In this document: piece after piece, positions 36,765 through 45,703 of the stretch | Layout of the letters: every line of letters starts with the position of its first letter | How positions within the stretch are numbered: the first letter of the stretch is position 1 | Assembly: GCA_943369665.1 (NCBI GenBank) | Contig: CALRNX020000008.1 | Location: forward strand, 1 to 64,000 | Source: UKL13-3 sp943369665 | GTDB lineage: Bacteria > Bacteroidota > Bacteroidia > UKL13-3 | Direction: 5' to 3' | DNA: 64,000 bases | Position numbers and translations under genes: made by a program | The notes under the pieces: generated by a model | Told to the model about the DNA's origin: nothing | Seen by the model: only the letters and a program-made list of their open reading frames with translations | The model's database searches: none

Positions 36765-36784
36765 CAGCCGACAAAAGTCGGCTG
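36765..36784 (-). terminator. Hairpin terminator after hmgA
   Basis: CAGCCGAC pairs with GTCGGCTG around AAAA, with A-runs on the plus-strand left that supply the U-tract for the minus-strand transcript. A T-run on the right could also serve the plus strand. Confidence 0.75.
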
Positions 36785-36843
36785 CTCATATTTTTTTAAC
36801 TTATCTTCTATGAACGATGGTACATAAACGATGAGCTCGGAAA

Positions 36844-38001
36844 CTAGTCAATCCAGGTTTTATAATACCCCGGATCTTCCATCTCCATTGCTTCTTTGGT
36901 AATTTTTAACGGATAAAAAGGATCAATCATCACCGCCAGTTCTCTGGTTTCGGCTTTACCGATTGACTTTTCAACGGTTCCCGGGTGTGGTCCGTGAGGA
37001 ATACCTTTAGGATGCAAACTGATCATCCCACGCTCCACATGTTTGCGGCTCATAAAATCACCATCCACATAATACAATACCTCATCGCTATCCACATTGC
37101 TATGCGCATATGGTGCCGGAATCGCCAACGGATGGTAATCGTACATACGCGGAACAAACGAACAGATTACAAAATTATGTCCTTCGAATGTTTGGTGTAT
37201 CGGTGGTGGCATGTGCACGCGACCTGTGATCGGTTCGTAATTGTGTATTGAAAAACCGTAAGGATATTGGAATCCATCCCAACCAATGGCACTAAATGGA
37301 TGTGCAGCATAGGTATACGGATAAAGCATATCCTGCTTTTTGATCATCACTTTAAATTCACCCAACTCATCAAATGTTTCCAAATTTTGCGGAACTTTCA
37401 AATCGCGCTCACAGTAGGGTGAATGTTCCAATAATTGACCGTATTGGTTTAAGTATCTCTTAGGTGCACGGATAGGCGACAAGCTTTCGGTAATAAACAA
37501 ACGATTGTTTTCCGTAGCAAAATGCAATTGATAAATGGTTCCTCTTGGTATCACCAGATAATCTCCATACTCAAATTCAATCTGTCCATAAATGGTTTTT
37601 AACACCCCACTTCCTTCATGAACAAAAATAACTTCGTCCCCATCGGCATTTTTATAGAAATAATCCGTCATGCTTTTTTTGGGAGCAGCCGAAGCCAGGT
37701 ATACATCGTTGTTAAACAGGGTATACACGCGGCTTTCTAAATAATCATCCACCGGCTTTGTTTTAAAAGTGAGAAAACTGCGGTTCTGCATATTTTTTTC
37801 CAATGCAGCAGTAGGTCCAAATTTGTATGCCTCACCAATTTCCTTCACCATTGTTGGTGGATTGGTATGGTAAATTAACGAATACAAACTGTGAAACCCT
37901 TCTGTTGAAACAAGCTCTTCTTGGTACAATGTTCCATCAGGTTTGCGAAATTGCGTATGACGCTTTGGAGGAATACTTCCTAGTTTATGGTAATATGGCA
38001 T
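36844..38001 (-). CDS. hmgA: Homogentisate 1,2-dioxygenase
   Basis: This 385-residue cupin enzyme opens the aromatic ring of homogentisate to give maleylacetoacetate. Candidate iron ligands are H300 (PYAHSNVDSDE), E307 and H336 (IPHGPHPGTVEK), with the HGP motif as in characterised enzymes and a His-His spacing of 36 residues. Other matches are MPPPIHQTFEGHNFVIC and PRGTIYQLHFA. It is of the shorter bacterial type. It acts directly after HppD in tyrosine degradation. Confidence 0.92.
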   Translation of the reverse strand: MPYYHKLGSIPPKRHTQFRKPDGTLYQEELVSTEGFHSLYSLIYHTNPPTMVKEIGEAYKFGPTAALEKNMQNRSFLTFKTKPVDDYLESRVYTLFNNDVYLASAAPKKSMTDYFYKNADGDEVIFVHEGSGVLKTIYGQIEFEYGDYLVIPRGTIYQLHFATENNRLFITESLSPIRAPKRYLNQYGQLLEHSPYCERDLKVPQNLETFDELGEFKVMIKKQDMLYPYTYAAHPFSAIGWDGFQYPYGFSIHNYEPITGRVHMPPPIHQTFEGHNFVICSFVPRMYDYHPLAIPAPYAHSNVDSDEVLYYVDGDFMSRKHVERGMISLHPKGIPHGPHPGTVEKSIGKAETRELAVMIDPFYPLKITKEAMEMEDPGYYKTWID

Positions 38002-38041
38002 CTCTCTTAATTTATGATTTTAGATTTTTGAATTACGATGT

Positions 38042-38140
38042 AAAAACTAAATTCCATTTGCTCCTTTACTCCCGAACCTTCGGGACTGCATATATGGAAT
38101 TCAATATTTTATTACCGTAATGCAAACAAATTTAGTTTTT
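38042..38140. repeat. Nested inverted repeats upstream of hmgA
   Basis: AAAAACTAAAT (38042-38052) pairs with ATTTAGTTTTT (38130-38140). Inside, ATTCCAT (38051-38057) pairs with ATGGAAT (38094-38100), and CCCGAA pairs with TTCGGG (38071-38082). The element lies between the divergent hmgA and TPR lipoprotein genes. Confidence 0.6.
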
Positions 38141-38219
38141 TTGTGACTTGGTTATAAGAAGCTACTCGATCAATGGATCGAATAACGACAAAACCCAAAC
38201 ATCAAACTCTTTCAAACAA

Positions 38220-39269
38220 ATGTATCTGAAAACTCAATTTATAAAACTGATTTACATCACAGCCTTGGGAATATGTTTATATGCGTGCGGTGGCAATACT
38301 TCGCAAACAGAAACCATACAAAAGTCGGCCGACAAACTTGCCGAAGACTCAACGCTGGCCAATAATGAATCGGTAAAAGCCCTCAGCAATCAAATAGAAG
38401 CCGATCCCGAAAATGCGGAATTGTATTACCAGCGGGCATCAGTTTATTTTACCAACAAATACCTGGAACGTGCATTATTGGATATGGATGATGCAATCAA
38501 ATACGATGCACAAAATCCATTATACCACTTTTTCAGAGGCCGCGTATTGTATGCCATGAATAAAACACAGGAAGCTGCAAAGTCATATGAAAGAGCCATT
38601 GTGTTAAAACCCGATTATGAAGATGCGCAAATGAAACTGGCCGAATTGTATTACGTGGTAAAAGAACATACCAAATCCATTAACTTAACCAATAGCCTGA
38701 TCGCACAACGCTCAACAAATGCAGCAGCATATTGCCTGCGTGCCGACAACCAACGTGAGCTCAAAGACACATTACGCGCCATAGCATCTTATCAAAAAGC
38801 ACTTGAAATGGACGATAGGTATTATGATGCAGCCATGCAATTGGGATTGATGTTGGCCGCGAAAAAAAACAAAAGTGCTAAAGACTATTTTACAACAGCT
38901 ATTCGCATCAACCCGCGCAGTGCCGAAGCCTATTTTGGTCGCGCTTATTATTACCAGCAAGTAGGCGAATTCCAAAAAGCGTTGTTTGATTACCGCAAAG
39001 TAATTGATATCGACCCATCGAGCGACAAATCATATTACAATGTGGGTATTATCAATTTTGATGCGCAAAAATATGATGAAGCCATTCGCAGTTGGGATAT
39101 CTGTATCCAAATGAACAACCAAAATGTTAATGCCTATTATATGCGCGGCCTGGTTCACGAATACCGCAAAAAGTACAAAGATGCATTGCTCAATTACCAA
39201 TATACATTGGAGTTAGATCCTGATCATGCATTGGCTAAAGAAGGTTTGACAAGGGTGGGGTCGAAATAA
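38220..39269 (+). CDS. TPR-repeat lipoprotein
   Basis: The 349-residue protein has a lipoprotein signal (MYLKTQFIKLIYITALGICLYACGG) and about eight tetratricopeptide repeats, for example AELYYQRASVYFTNKYLERALLDMDDAIKYD, PLYHFFRGRVLYAMNKTQEAAKSYERAIVL and VNAYYMRGLVHEYRKKYKDALLNYQYTLELDPDHALA. It is a protein-interaction scaffold anchored to a membrane; partners are unknown. The ATG at 38220 begins the signal; the frame is open back to 38148. Confidence 0.85.
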   Translation: MYLKTQFIKLIYITALGICLYACGGNTSQTETIQKSADKLAEDSTLANNESVKALSNQIEADPENAELYYQRASVYFTNKYLERALLDMDDAIKYDAQNPLYHFFRGRVLYAMNKTQEAAKSYERAIVLKPDYEDAQMKLAELYYVVKEHTKSINLTNSLIAQRSTNAAAYCLRADNQRELKDTLRAIASYQKALEMDDRYYDAAMQLGLMLAAKKNKSAKDYFTTAIRINPRSAEAYFGRAYYYQQVGEFQKALFDYRKVIDIDPSSDKSYYNVGIINFDAQKYDEAIRSWDICIQMNNQNVNAYYMRGLVHEYRKKYKDALLNYQYTLELDPDHALAKEGLTRVGSK

Positions 39270-39301
39270 TGCTAGAGTCGAAATAAGCTTCATAACACTT
39301 C

Positions 39302-39565
39302 ATTATTTGGATCATTCCGCTTGGTACAAAAAATCCTATTGCTACGAATATTTCCTACGATAAGGATAGCATTCTTTTAGTATTACTGGCTGCGGCCGAA
39401 AACCTTGCAGGTAAAGGCAAAGTGATCTTAACTGTTTACCCAGCATCGCCATTGGTAAATGGAATTAATGAACTAAACCTCTCTAGCCTTCAAATGACAC
39501 ATTCACAATCTAATTGCCAAGAAGAAAATAATTTCGATTTATTAATGAAATTACGGATATACTGA
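39302..39565 (+). pseudogene. Possible gene remnant in a 466-base gap
   Basis: The gap between the TPR and T9SS genes contains an 87-codon stretch without stops that reads like protein (DSILLVLLAAAENLAGKG, VILTVYPASPLVNG, LNLSSLQMTHS), ending at TGA 39563-39565. No suitable start is present until late internal ATGs. It could be a decayed gene end or chance. I do not recognise the family. The rest of the gap (39566-39735) is AT-rich with no feature. Confidence 0.25.
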
Positions 39566-39735
39566 GTAAGATTATTCAAAAATAAAAAGTAAATCCAAAT
39601 CAAGATTTACATTGATATAAATATCCAATTGATACTAACTTCTTGAAATTGGGTATTTACATTTGTAATGTGAGCTCTTTTGATGCTACATCTCTTTCTA
39701 CTAAATTGGTCATCACAAAATAAAACCCCGTCAAT

Positions 39736-41034
39736 ATGAAAAAAATAGTGCCTTTAATAATTGTGATCCTCGTTAGTATCACCAGTTACAGCCAAACAAT
39801 GAACTGGAGATCCTTACCAAAAGAAGTAAATGGATATGTTTATAGTCTGGCTGTTTATGATGGTAAACTTATTGCAGGTGGAGGTTTTAATCATGCAGGT
39901 TCCATGCCGATTAAGGCGCTTGCGGCATGGGATGGAGAAAATTGGACCTCTCTTGGAACAGGTATTTCAGGTTGGTCAGAACTTGTAAATGAATTGATGG
40001 TTTATAATAATGACCTTTATGTGGCAGGAAATTTTCAGTTCGCAGGATCCATACCCGCTGCAAACATTGCAAAATGGAATGGAACTTCGTGGACAAGTTT
40101 TGGAATACAAGGTAGAGGTCAGATCACCGCAATTGCCTTTTTCAACAATGAATTATATGTTGGTGGAACTTTTGATAGTATTGGAGGGATAGCCGCTAAT
40201 CACATTGCCAGATGGAACGGAACAAATTGGAATGCTCTCGGACCAGGTGTTAACGGAGAGCGTATCTTTGATTTATATCCTTTCAACAATGAGTTATATG
40301 CTTTAGGCGACTTTGATAGTGCAGGCACGATTGCTTCCAATTATATTGCAAAATGGGATGGGCTAAAATGGGATAGTGTATCCAATGGCTTAACTCTTCC
40401 GGCATACAATATGACAGCATATAACAATAAGCTTTTAATTGGTTCCCTTTTTTCAGACACCAGTACTTATACAAATATCTTACAATGGGATGGCCAAGCT
40501 CTTTCTCTTTTCTGTCATCAGAAAATGATTCCTTTGAGAACTTTAACTATTATAGATAATCAATTGTATGCAACAGGTGCCGGAGTCTCCAGGTGGGATA
40601 CATTAACGACAACCTGGCAAGAGATGGGTACGGGTCTTACTAATACTCTTTTTATCAATAAAACTCACACAATTTGCGAATACAACGGGGCATTGTTTTG
40701 TGGTGGTGGATTTATAAAAGCAGAAGAGTATTCGCATAATTACATTGCCCGTTACACCGATATTACAGCTATTCAAGATCATTCAGAAACTAATTACAAT
40801 GTAAGTATCTTCCCGCTTCCTGCAACAAGTGCTTTCTCGATTGATGTACAATCATCTTCAATTAAGTACCCATTGCAATTTTCAGTATATGATCTATTAG
40901 GAAAACTCGTGTACACTTCACTACTTTCAGCTGCCAATACCACCATCAATGATTTTGAATACAAAGGGGTATTTGTCTGGAAAATTGAAGATGCAGAACA
41001 ACATCAACAAACGGGAAAATTGATTACTCAATAG
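39736..41034 (+). CDS. Secreted beta-propeller-like protein with T9SS type A sorting domain
   Basis: This 432-residue protein has a signal peptide (MKKIVPLIIVILVSITSYSQ), then about six to seven repeats of the type LYVAGNFQFAGSIPAANIAKWNGTSWTSFG, expected to form a propeller, and a C-terminal domain (VSIFPLPATSAFSIDV ... VYDLLGKLVYTS ... GVFVWKIEDAEQHQQTGKLI) that matches T9SS type A sorting signals. It is therefore exported by type IX secretion to the cell surface. The ligand is unknown. The repeats recall Bacteroidota surface proteins with 'NIAKWDGTNW' units. Confidence 0.87.
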   Translation: MKKIVPLIIVILVSITSYSQTMNWRSLPKEVNGYVYSLAVYDGKLIAGGGFNHAGSMPIKALAAWDGENWTSLGTGISGWSELVNELMVYNNDLYVAGNFQFAGSIPAANIAKWNGTSWTSFGIQGRGQITAIAFFNNELYVGGTFDSIGGIAANHIARWNGTNWNALGPGVNGERIFDLYPFNNELYALGDFDSAGTIASNYIAKWDGLKWDSVSNGLTLPAYNMTAYNNKLLIGSLFSDTSTYTNILQWDGQALSLFCHQKMIPLRTLTIIDNQLYATGAGVSRWDTLTTTWQEMGTGLTNTLFINKTHTICEYNGALFCGGGFIKAEEYSHNYIARYTDITAIQDHSETNYNVSIFPLPATSAFSIDVQSSSIKYPLQFSVYDLLGKLVYTSLLSAANTTINDFEYKGVFVWKIEDAEQHQQTGKLITQ

Positions 41035-41092
41035 AAGGATTTTTCAGTTATTTCTGCCGGTTCAGGACTGCCAACTGCAAACCAATCAACTC

Positions 41093-42179
41093 TTAGTTTA
41101 AAAGTTCAACCGTAAACGTAGCTCCTTTATCTTTTCCTTCACTCGTTGCCCAAATCGTTCCGTTGTGTTTTTTCACCAACTCTTTGGTTAAATAAAGTCC
41201 AATTCCATTTGTCGGTTCACCGTATGTCCCCTCTCTTTTAAGGTGCGTAAATTTTTCGAATAAATGGGTGGCGGAGGATTGCTCAAATCCAATCCCGTTA
41301 TCCGTTACCGACAGGATCGTTTTATTCCCTGTTATTGTTGTTTCAATAATGATCTTGCCATGAGGTTGCGAGAATTTGATGGCATTGCATACCAGGTTTT
41401 GAATGACATGTTTAAACAATAAATCCACGGTTGTTTTAACTGCTGCTTGTGCTGCAAGGTTTAATTGCACTTTTAATTGTTTGTCTTTAAGCTGCCCGTC
41501 AACTGTTTGCAATACCATATCGATAAGCGAAACCAAACTCACGGATGTGCTTGTATGACTTTCAATTTTATATTCGTGGGTTTCTAAAATGGCAATATAA
41601 TTATCAATAAAATTAAGCTCCTGCAAAGCGCTGGCTTTAATCATGCCAATATATTTAGCCTGCTCAACATCTGTATGCAAAGCCAGATCCGACAACGAAA
41701 TGATTTGCCCGAGCGGTCCGCGCAAATCATGGGTGATGGTGTACATTAGTTCCGATTTGGTTTTAATGGCATCCTCCAGAGATTCAAACTGTATGCTGGA
41801 TGGATTGAAGCAAAACGCCCACTTCATCCGGAAAGTGTTTTGGCAAATTTGGCACCTTACGCGTTGCAACATAATCTTCCAATGATTGCATGGCAAGTTT
41901 TACAGGCTCCAACAACTTGTTCAATACAAACAATGTTGCGGCTGTGGCAGCTAGTGTAAATCCCAATGTAAGCAGCAACAATGTAACCGGTTGAATATTG
42001 CCCGGTGCCCATAAACCCACATATACCACGATGCCAATAAGCGGAACATGGATTCCTAAAAAAGCTACAAACAAAAACTTCATCGTATAGCTTTTTGTCA
42101 AAAAACCAATACCCGAAAGAGCTTTATAAAATCTCATATTCTTCTTTTTGTATAAACGCAATATATCTGTTTCCCTCAA
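41093..42179 (-). pseudogene. Sensor histidine kinase split by a frameshift
   Basis: Two overlapping minus-strand frames together form one kinase. The first (42179 or 42137 to 41784) encodes two membrane spans and a HAMP-like helix ending DEVGVLLQSIQHTV then TGA. The second (to 41093) resumes as FESLEDAIKTKSELMYTITHDLRGPLGQII (H box), VIQNLVCNAIKFSQPHGK (N box), VTDNGIGFE and TNGIGLYLTKELVKKHNG. Removing one T from GTTTGAA at 41784-41790 joins them as HTVESLEDAIKTKSELM. This is either a real inactivating 1-base insertion or a sequencing error; the alternative of two separate genes is unlikely because the upstream part of the second frame (MPCNHWKIMLQ...) is not protein-like. Confidence 0.75.
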
Positions 42180-42274
42180 CTTTTGGATTACAAACGATTT
42201 CCCACTGATAACAGACTTCCATTAAAAGAAATTATTTCACATATTCCCCTACTTCCACTATTTTGCAAGCCTTT

Positions 42275-44215
42275 ATGAGTAATATTAATATCACACTTCC
42301 TGACGGTTCCGTTCGCTCGTATGAAACGGGAGTTACCGCCTTAGATGTAGCCAAATCAATCAGCGAAGGTTTGGCCCGCAATGTTTTAGCCGCCAAAGTA
42401 AATGGAGAGGTATGGGATGCCACCCGCGCCATTACGAAAGACTCAACGCTAACGCTACTCACCTGGAACGACAAAGAAGCTAAGAGCACCATGTGGCATT
42501 CTTCGGCACATTTAATGGCCGAAGCATTGGAAGCATTGTACCCTGGAACAAAGTTTGGTATCGGCCCCGCTATTGAAACCGGTTTTTATTATGATGTAGA
42601 TTTTGGTGGCAAAGAATTTTCGAGTGCCGATTTCAAAAAGATAGAGGATAAAATGGCAGAGCTTGCCAAACAAGGCAATGCCTATAAACGTTCGGATGTC
42701 TCGAAAGCCGATGCCATTGCTTATTTTAAAGAAAAAGGCGATGAATATAAACTAGACCTGTTGGAAGGACTGGAAGATGGAAACATCACGTTTTACAACC
42801 AGGGAAACTTTACTGACCTGTGCCGCGGACCACATATTCCAAACACCAGCTTTATCAAAGCCATCAAATTGATGAGCGTTGCCGGTGCATACTGGAGAGG
42901 TGATGAAAAAAACAAACAGCTTACCCGTATTTATGGGGTTACATTCCCTAAAAAATCGGAGCTGGATGAATATTTAGCCCTTTTGGAAGAAGCCAAGAAA
43001 CGCGACCACCGCAAGCTGGGCAAAGAACTGGAACTGTTCACCTTCTCTGAAAAAGTGGGAATGGGCTTGCCATTGTGGTTGCCCAAAGGTGCCATGTTGC
43101 GCGAACGTTTGGTTCAGTTTTTACAAAAAGCGCAGGTGGCTGCAGGTTATTTGCCTGTGGTAACTCCGCATATCGGTAACAAAAACCTGTACATCACTTC
43201 GGGCCATTACGAAAAATATGGTGAGGACTCATTTCAACCGATCAAGACTCCACGTGAAGGCGAAGAGTTTTTCCTGAAACCGATGAACTGCCCGCACCAT
43301 TGCGAAATTTATAAATCATCACCCAAATCATACAAAGACCTGCCGGTACGTTATGCCGAGTTTGGAACCGTTTACCGTTACGAACAAGCAGGAGAATTGC
43401 ATGGATTAACAAGGGTTCGTGGCTTTACCCAAGATGATGCGCATTTATTTGTTCGCCCCGACCAGGTAAAAGAAGAATTTTGTAAAGTGATCGACCTGGT
43501 GCTTTATGTATTTAAAGCATTGGATTTTAAAGAGTTTACTGCTCAAATTTCGCTACGTGATCCGGAAAATAAAACCAAGTACATTGGTAGCGATGAAAAC
43601 TGGGCATTGGCCGAGGCTGCGATCATTGAATCGGCTGCCGAAAAAGGCTTGAATACCGTTGTAGAATTGGGCGAAGCTGCATTCTACGGGCCAAAACTCG
43701 ACTTCATGGTAAAAGATGCCATTGGCCGTAAATGGCAATTGGGAACCATTCAGGTTGACTACAATTTGCCGGAGCGTTTTGAATTGGAATACACCGGAAG
43801 CGACAACCAAAAGCACCGTCCCGTAATGATCCACCGAGCACCATTCGGGTCGTTGGAACGTTTTGTGGCTGTATTGATCGAGCACTGCGCAGGGAATTTC
43901 CCTTTATGGCTAACCCCTGAGCCGATCACCATTTTGCCAATTAGTGAAAAATATCACGACTATGCGCAAAAAGTTGTGGATGTGCTAAATAAAGCAGATA
44001 TTCGCGGTCCGTTTGACGATAGGAGTGAAAAGATTGGAAAGAAGATCCGCGATGCGGAAACGAAAAAAATTCCATTTATGATCATTATCGGAGAGCAGGA
44101 AGAAGCAGAAGGAACCGTATCGGTGCGTAAGCACGGAGAAGGAGATGTGGGCAAGTTTACGTTGGAAGACTTTGTAATATATTTCAAAGAACAACAAGCC
44201 AAAAACTTAAATTAA
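42275..44215 (+). CDS. thrS: Threonyl-tRNA synthetase
   Basis: This 646-residue class II synthetase has an N-terminal TGS domain (ITLPDGSVRSYETGVTALDVAKSI), the editing/second additional domain (MWHSSAHLMAEALEALYPGTKFGIGPAIETGFYYD), catalytic motifs (CPHHCEIYK, RYEQAGELHGLTRVRGFTQDDAHLF, HRAPFGSLERFVAVLIEHCAG) and a C-terminal anticodon-binding domain. The ATG at 42275 is chosen; a TTG at 42263 is in frame. It heads the usual thrS-infC-rpmI-rplT cluster. Confidence 0.97.
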   Translation: MSNINITLPDGSVRSYETGVTALDVAKSISEGLARNVLAAKVNGEVWDATRAITKDSTLTLLTWNDKEAKSTMWHSSAHLMAEALEALYPGTKFGIGPAIETGFYYDVDFGGKEFSSADFKKIEDKMAELAKQGNAYKRSDVSKADAIAYFKEKGDEYKLDLLEGLEDGNITFYNQGNFTDLCRGPHIPNTSFIKAIKLMSVAGAYWRGDEKNKQLTRIYGVTFPKKSELDEYLALLEEAKKRDHRKLGKELELFTFSEKVGMGLPLWLPKGAMLRERLVQFLQKAQVAAGYLPVVTPHIGNKNLYITSGHYEKYGEDSFQPIKTPREGEEFFLKPMNCPHHCEIYKSSPKSYKDLPVRYAEFGTVYRYEQAGELHGLTRVRGFTQDDAHLFVRPDQVKEEFCKVIDLVLYVFKALDFKEFTAQISLRDPENKTKYIGSDENWALAEAAIIESAAEKGLNTVVELGEAAFYGPKLDFMVKDAIGRKWQLGTIQVDYNLPERFELEYTGSDNQKHRPVMIHRAPFGSLERFVAVLIEHCAGNFPLWLTPEPITILPISEKYHDYAQKVVDVLNKADIRGPFDDRSEKIGKKIRDAETKKIPFMIIIGEQEEAEGTVSVRKHGEGDVGKFTLEDFVIYFKEQQAKNLN

Positions 44216-44237
44216 ACAACAACAATTAAATAAATAC

Positions 44238-44885
44238 TTGGCAGCACCAAACAAACCATTTAGACCGGCACCCAGTACCAATACTGCGCCAAAACCACCT
44301 TATGTTCCGGGAGCAAATCGCTACGGACGTGGTATGAGTAGAGCAAAAGAACCTGAACACAAGATCAATGAAAGGATCCGTGCAAACCAGGTTCGATTAG
44401 TAGGAGAAAACATTGAAGTAGGAGTTTACTCCATCCATGAAGCTTTAAAAATTGCTGAAGAGCAAGAGCTTGACCTGGTAGAAATTTCGCCTAATGCAGA
44501 TCCACCGGTATGTAGGGTTGTCGACTACAAAAAGTTTTTGTACGAACAAAAGAAAAAGAAAAAGGAACAAAAGGCCAATACCGTTAAACAAGAGGTAAAG
44601 GAGATCCGTTTTGGACCGAATACAGATGAGCATGATTTTGATTTCAAATTAAAACATGCCGAAAACTTTTTGAAAGACGGAAACAAAGTGCGCGCATACG
44701 TATTTTTTAAAGGTAGAGCTATCGTTTACAAAGAACGTGGCGAAGTATTATTGCTTCAGTTCGCGCAAAAATTGCAGGATATCGGAAAGGTAGAACAGTT
44801 ACCACGCCTTGAGGGTAAGAAAATGTTCTTGTTGATGAGCCCTAAAGGAAAATCGGCAACAACCAGTGCTCCTGCAGATAAATAA
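44238..44885 (+). CDS. infC: Translation initiation factor IF-3 (non-ATG start)
   Basis: IF-3 binds the 30S subunit and proofreads start codons. The N-domain (KINERIRANQVRLVGENIEVGVYSIHEALKIAEEQELDLVEISPNADPPVCRVVDYKKFLYEQKKK) and C-domain (VKEIRFGPNTDEHDFDFKLKHAENFLKDGNKVRAYVFFKGR) are intact. No ATG lies before the N-domain except at 44334; a TTG at 44238 gives a Pro-rich N-terminal extension and 215 residues. Rare starts in infC are known to give autoregulation, which fits. The exact start is uncertain. Confidence 0.95.
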   Translation: MAAPNKPFRPAPSTNTAPKPPYVPGANRYGRGMSRAKEPEHKINERIRANQVRLVGENIEVGVYSIHEALKIAEEQELDLVEISPNADPPVCRVVDYKKFLYEQKKKKKEQKANTVKQEVKEIRFGPNTDEHDFDFKLKHAENFLKDGNKVRAYVFFKGRAIVYKERGEVLLLQFAQKLQDIGKVEQLPRLEGKKMFLLMSPKGKSATTSAPADK

Positions 44886-44924
44886 GGAAATCGTACATCG
44901 AATAATATAAAAGGAAGACAGATT

Positions 44925-45125
44925 ATGCCAAAAATGAAAACCAACAGCTCTGCGAAAAAGCGTTTTAAAGTTACCCCTAGTGGTAAAATTAAACGTGCGC
45001 AAGCTTTCAAAAATCACATCCTAACTAAGAAAACTACGAAACAAAAACGTGGTTTGACTAAAATGGTTGTTGTATCAGACCCGGATATGGGATTGATCAA
45101 AAACTTACTGACAATCGGTAAGTAA
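44925..45125 (+). CDS. rpmI: Ribosomal protein L35
   Basis: This 66-residue protein matches bL35: MPKMKTNSSAKKRFKVTPSGKIKRAQAFKNHILTKK, then KQKRGLTKMVVVSDPD. It is basic and of normal length. It lies in the thrS-infC-rpmI-rplT cluster. Confidence 0.96.
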   Translation: MPKMKTNSSAKKRFKVTPSGKIKRAQAFKNHILTKKTTKQKRGLTKMVVVSDPDMGLIKNLLTIGK

Positions 45126-45243
45126 AATTTGTCCTGCAGTAATGCGGGTACAGGTTCAAGTTTAATTAATTAAAACCAGGACACGAGCCATTACAAGTTT
45201 CCGCAATACAGCGGAACGCTCTTATCCAAAAAAAACTTAAAAA
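45126..45243 (+). promoter_or_regulatory. rpmI-rplT spacer with possible pseudoknot leader
   Basis: The spacer is unusually long (120 bases). GTCCTG (45131-45136) is complementary to CAGGAC (45177-45182), and GTAATG (45139-45144) to CATTAC (45189-45194). The two pairings cross, so together they would form a pseudoknot. A hairpin TTCCGC-AATACA-GCGGAA (45199-45216) follows. L20 is known to repress its own operon by binding such leader structures in other bacteria; whether this is one is inference. Confidence 0.4.
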
Positions 45244-45245
45244 TT

Positions 45246-45590
45246 ATGCCACGTAGTGTCAATTCAGTAGCGTCTCGCAGACGTAGAAAAAAACTCCTAG
45301 GCCTTGCAAAAGGATACTGGGGAAAACGTAAAAACGTATTAACCATCGCCAAGCACACAATCGACAAAGGATTGGGTTACGCTTACCGCGATAGAAAAAC
45401 CAAAAAACGTAACTTCCGTTCATTGTGGATCATGCGTATTAATGCAGGTGTTCGCCCGCATGGTATGAGCTACTCACAGTTTATTGGTAAGGTAAATTCA
45501 AAAAACCTTGGCTTAAACCGTAAAGTATTGGCTGATTTAGCCATGAACCACCCTGAAACTTTCAAAGCTGTAGTTGAGAAAGTAAAATAG
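45246..45590 (+). CDS. rplT: Ribosomal protein L20
   Basis: This 114-residue protein matches bL20: MPRSVNSVASRRRRKKLLGLAKGYWGKRKNVLTIAKHTIDKGLGYAYRDRKTKKRNFRSLWIMRINAG. It is an early 50S assembly protein and, in other bacteria, the repressor of its operon. A strong terminator follows. Confidence 0.97.
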   Translation: MPRSVNSVASRRRRKKLLGLAKGYWGKRKNVLTIAKHTIDKGLGYAYRDRKTKKRNFRSLWIMRINAGVRPHGMSYSQFIGKVNSKNLGLNRKVLADLAMNHPETFKAVVEKVK

Positions 45591-45616
45591 AATTATTCAT
45601 CACGATCGTACGATTT

Positions 45617-45653
45617 AAAAAATCCCGCGCCTTTATGGTTGCGGGATTTTTTT
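45617..45653 (+). terminator. Hairpin terminator after rplT
   Basis: AAAAATCCCGC pairs with GCGGGATTTTT, followed by a T-run. It closes the thrS-rplT cluster. Confidence 0.9.
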
Positions 45654-45703
45654 ATGGCTAAAATCAATTCTATATTCACAGAGCATTTTTTACTTGTAAG
45701 CCA

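Noticed and set aside
41784..41896. N-terminus of the second kinase frame (MPCNHWKIMLQRVRCQICQ...) as a genuine separate protein start
   Set aside because: The sequence is the shifted-frame reading of the first frame and lacks coding character; joining the frames explains both.
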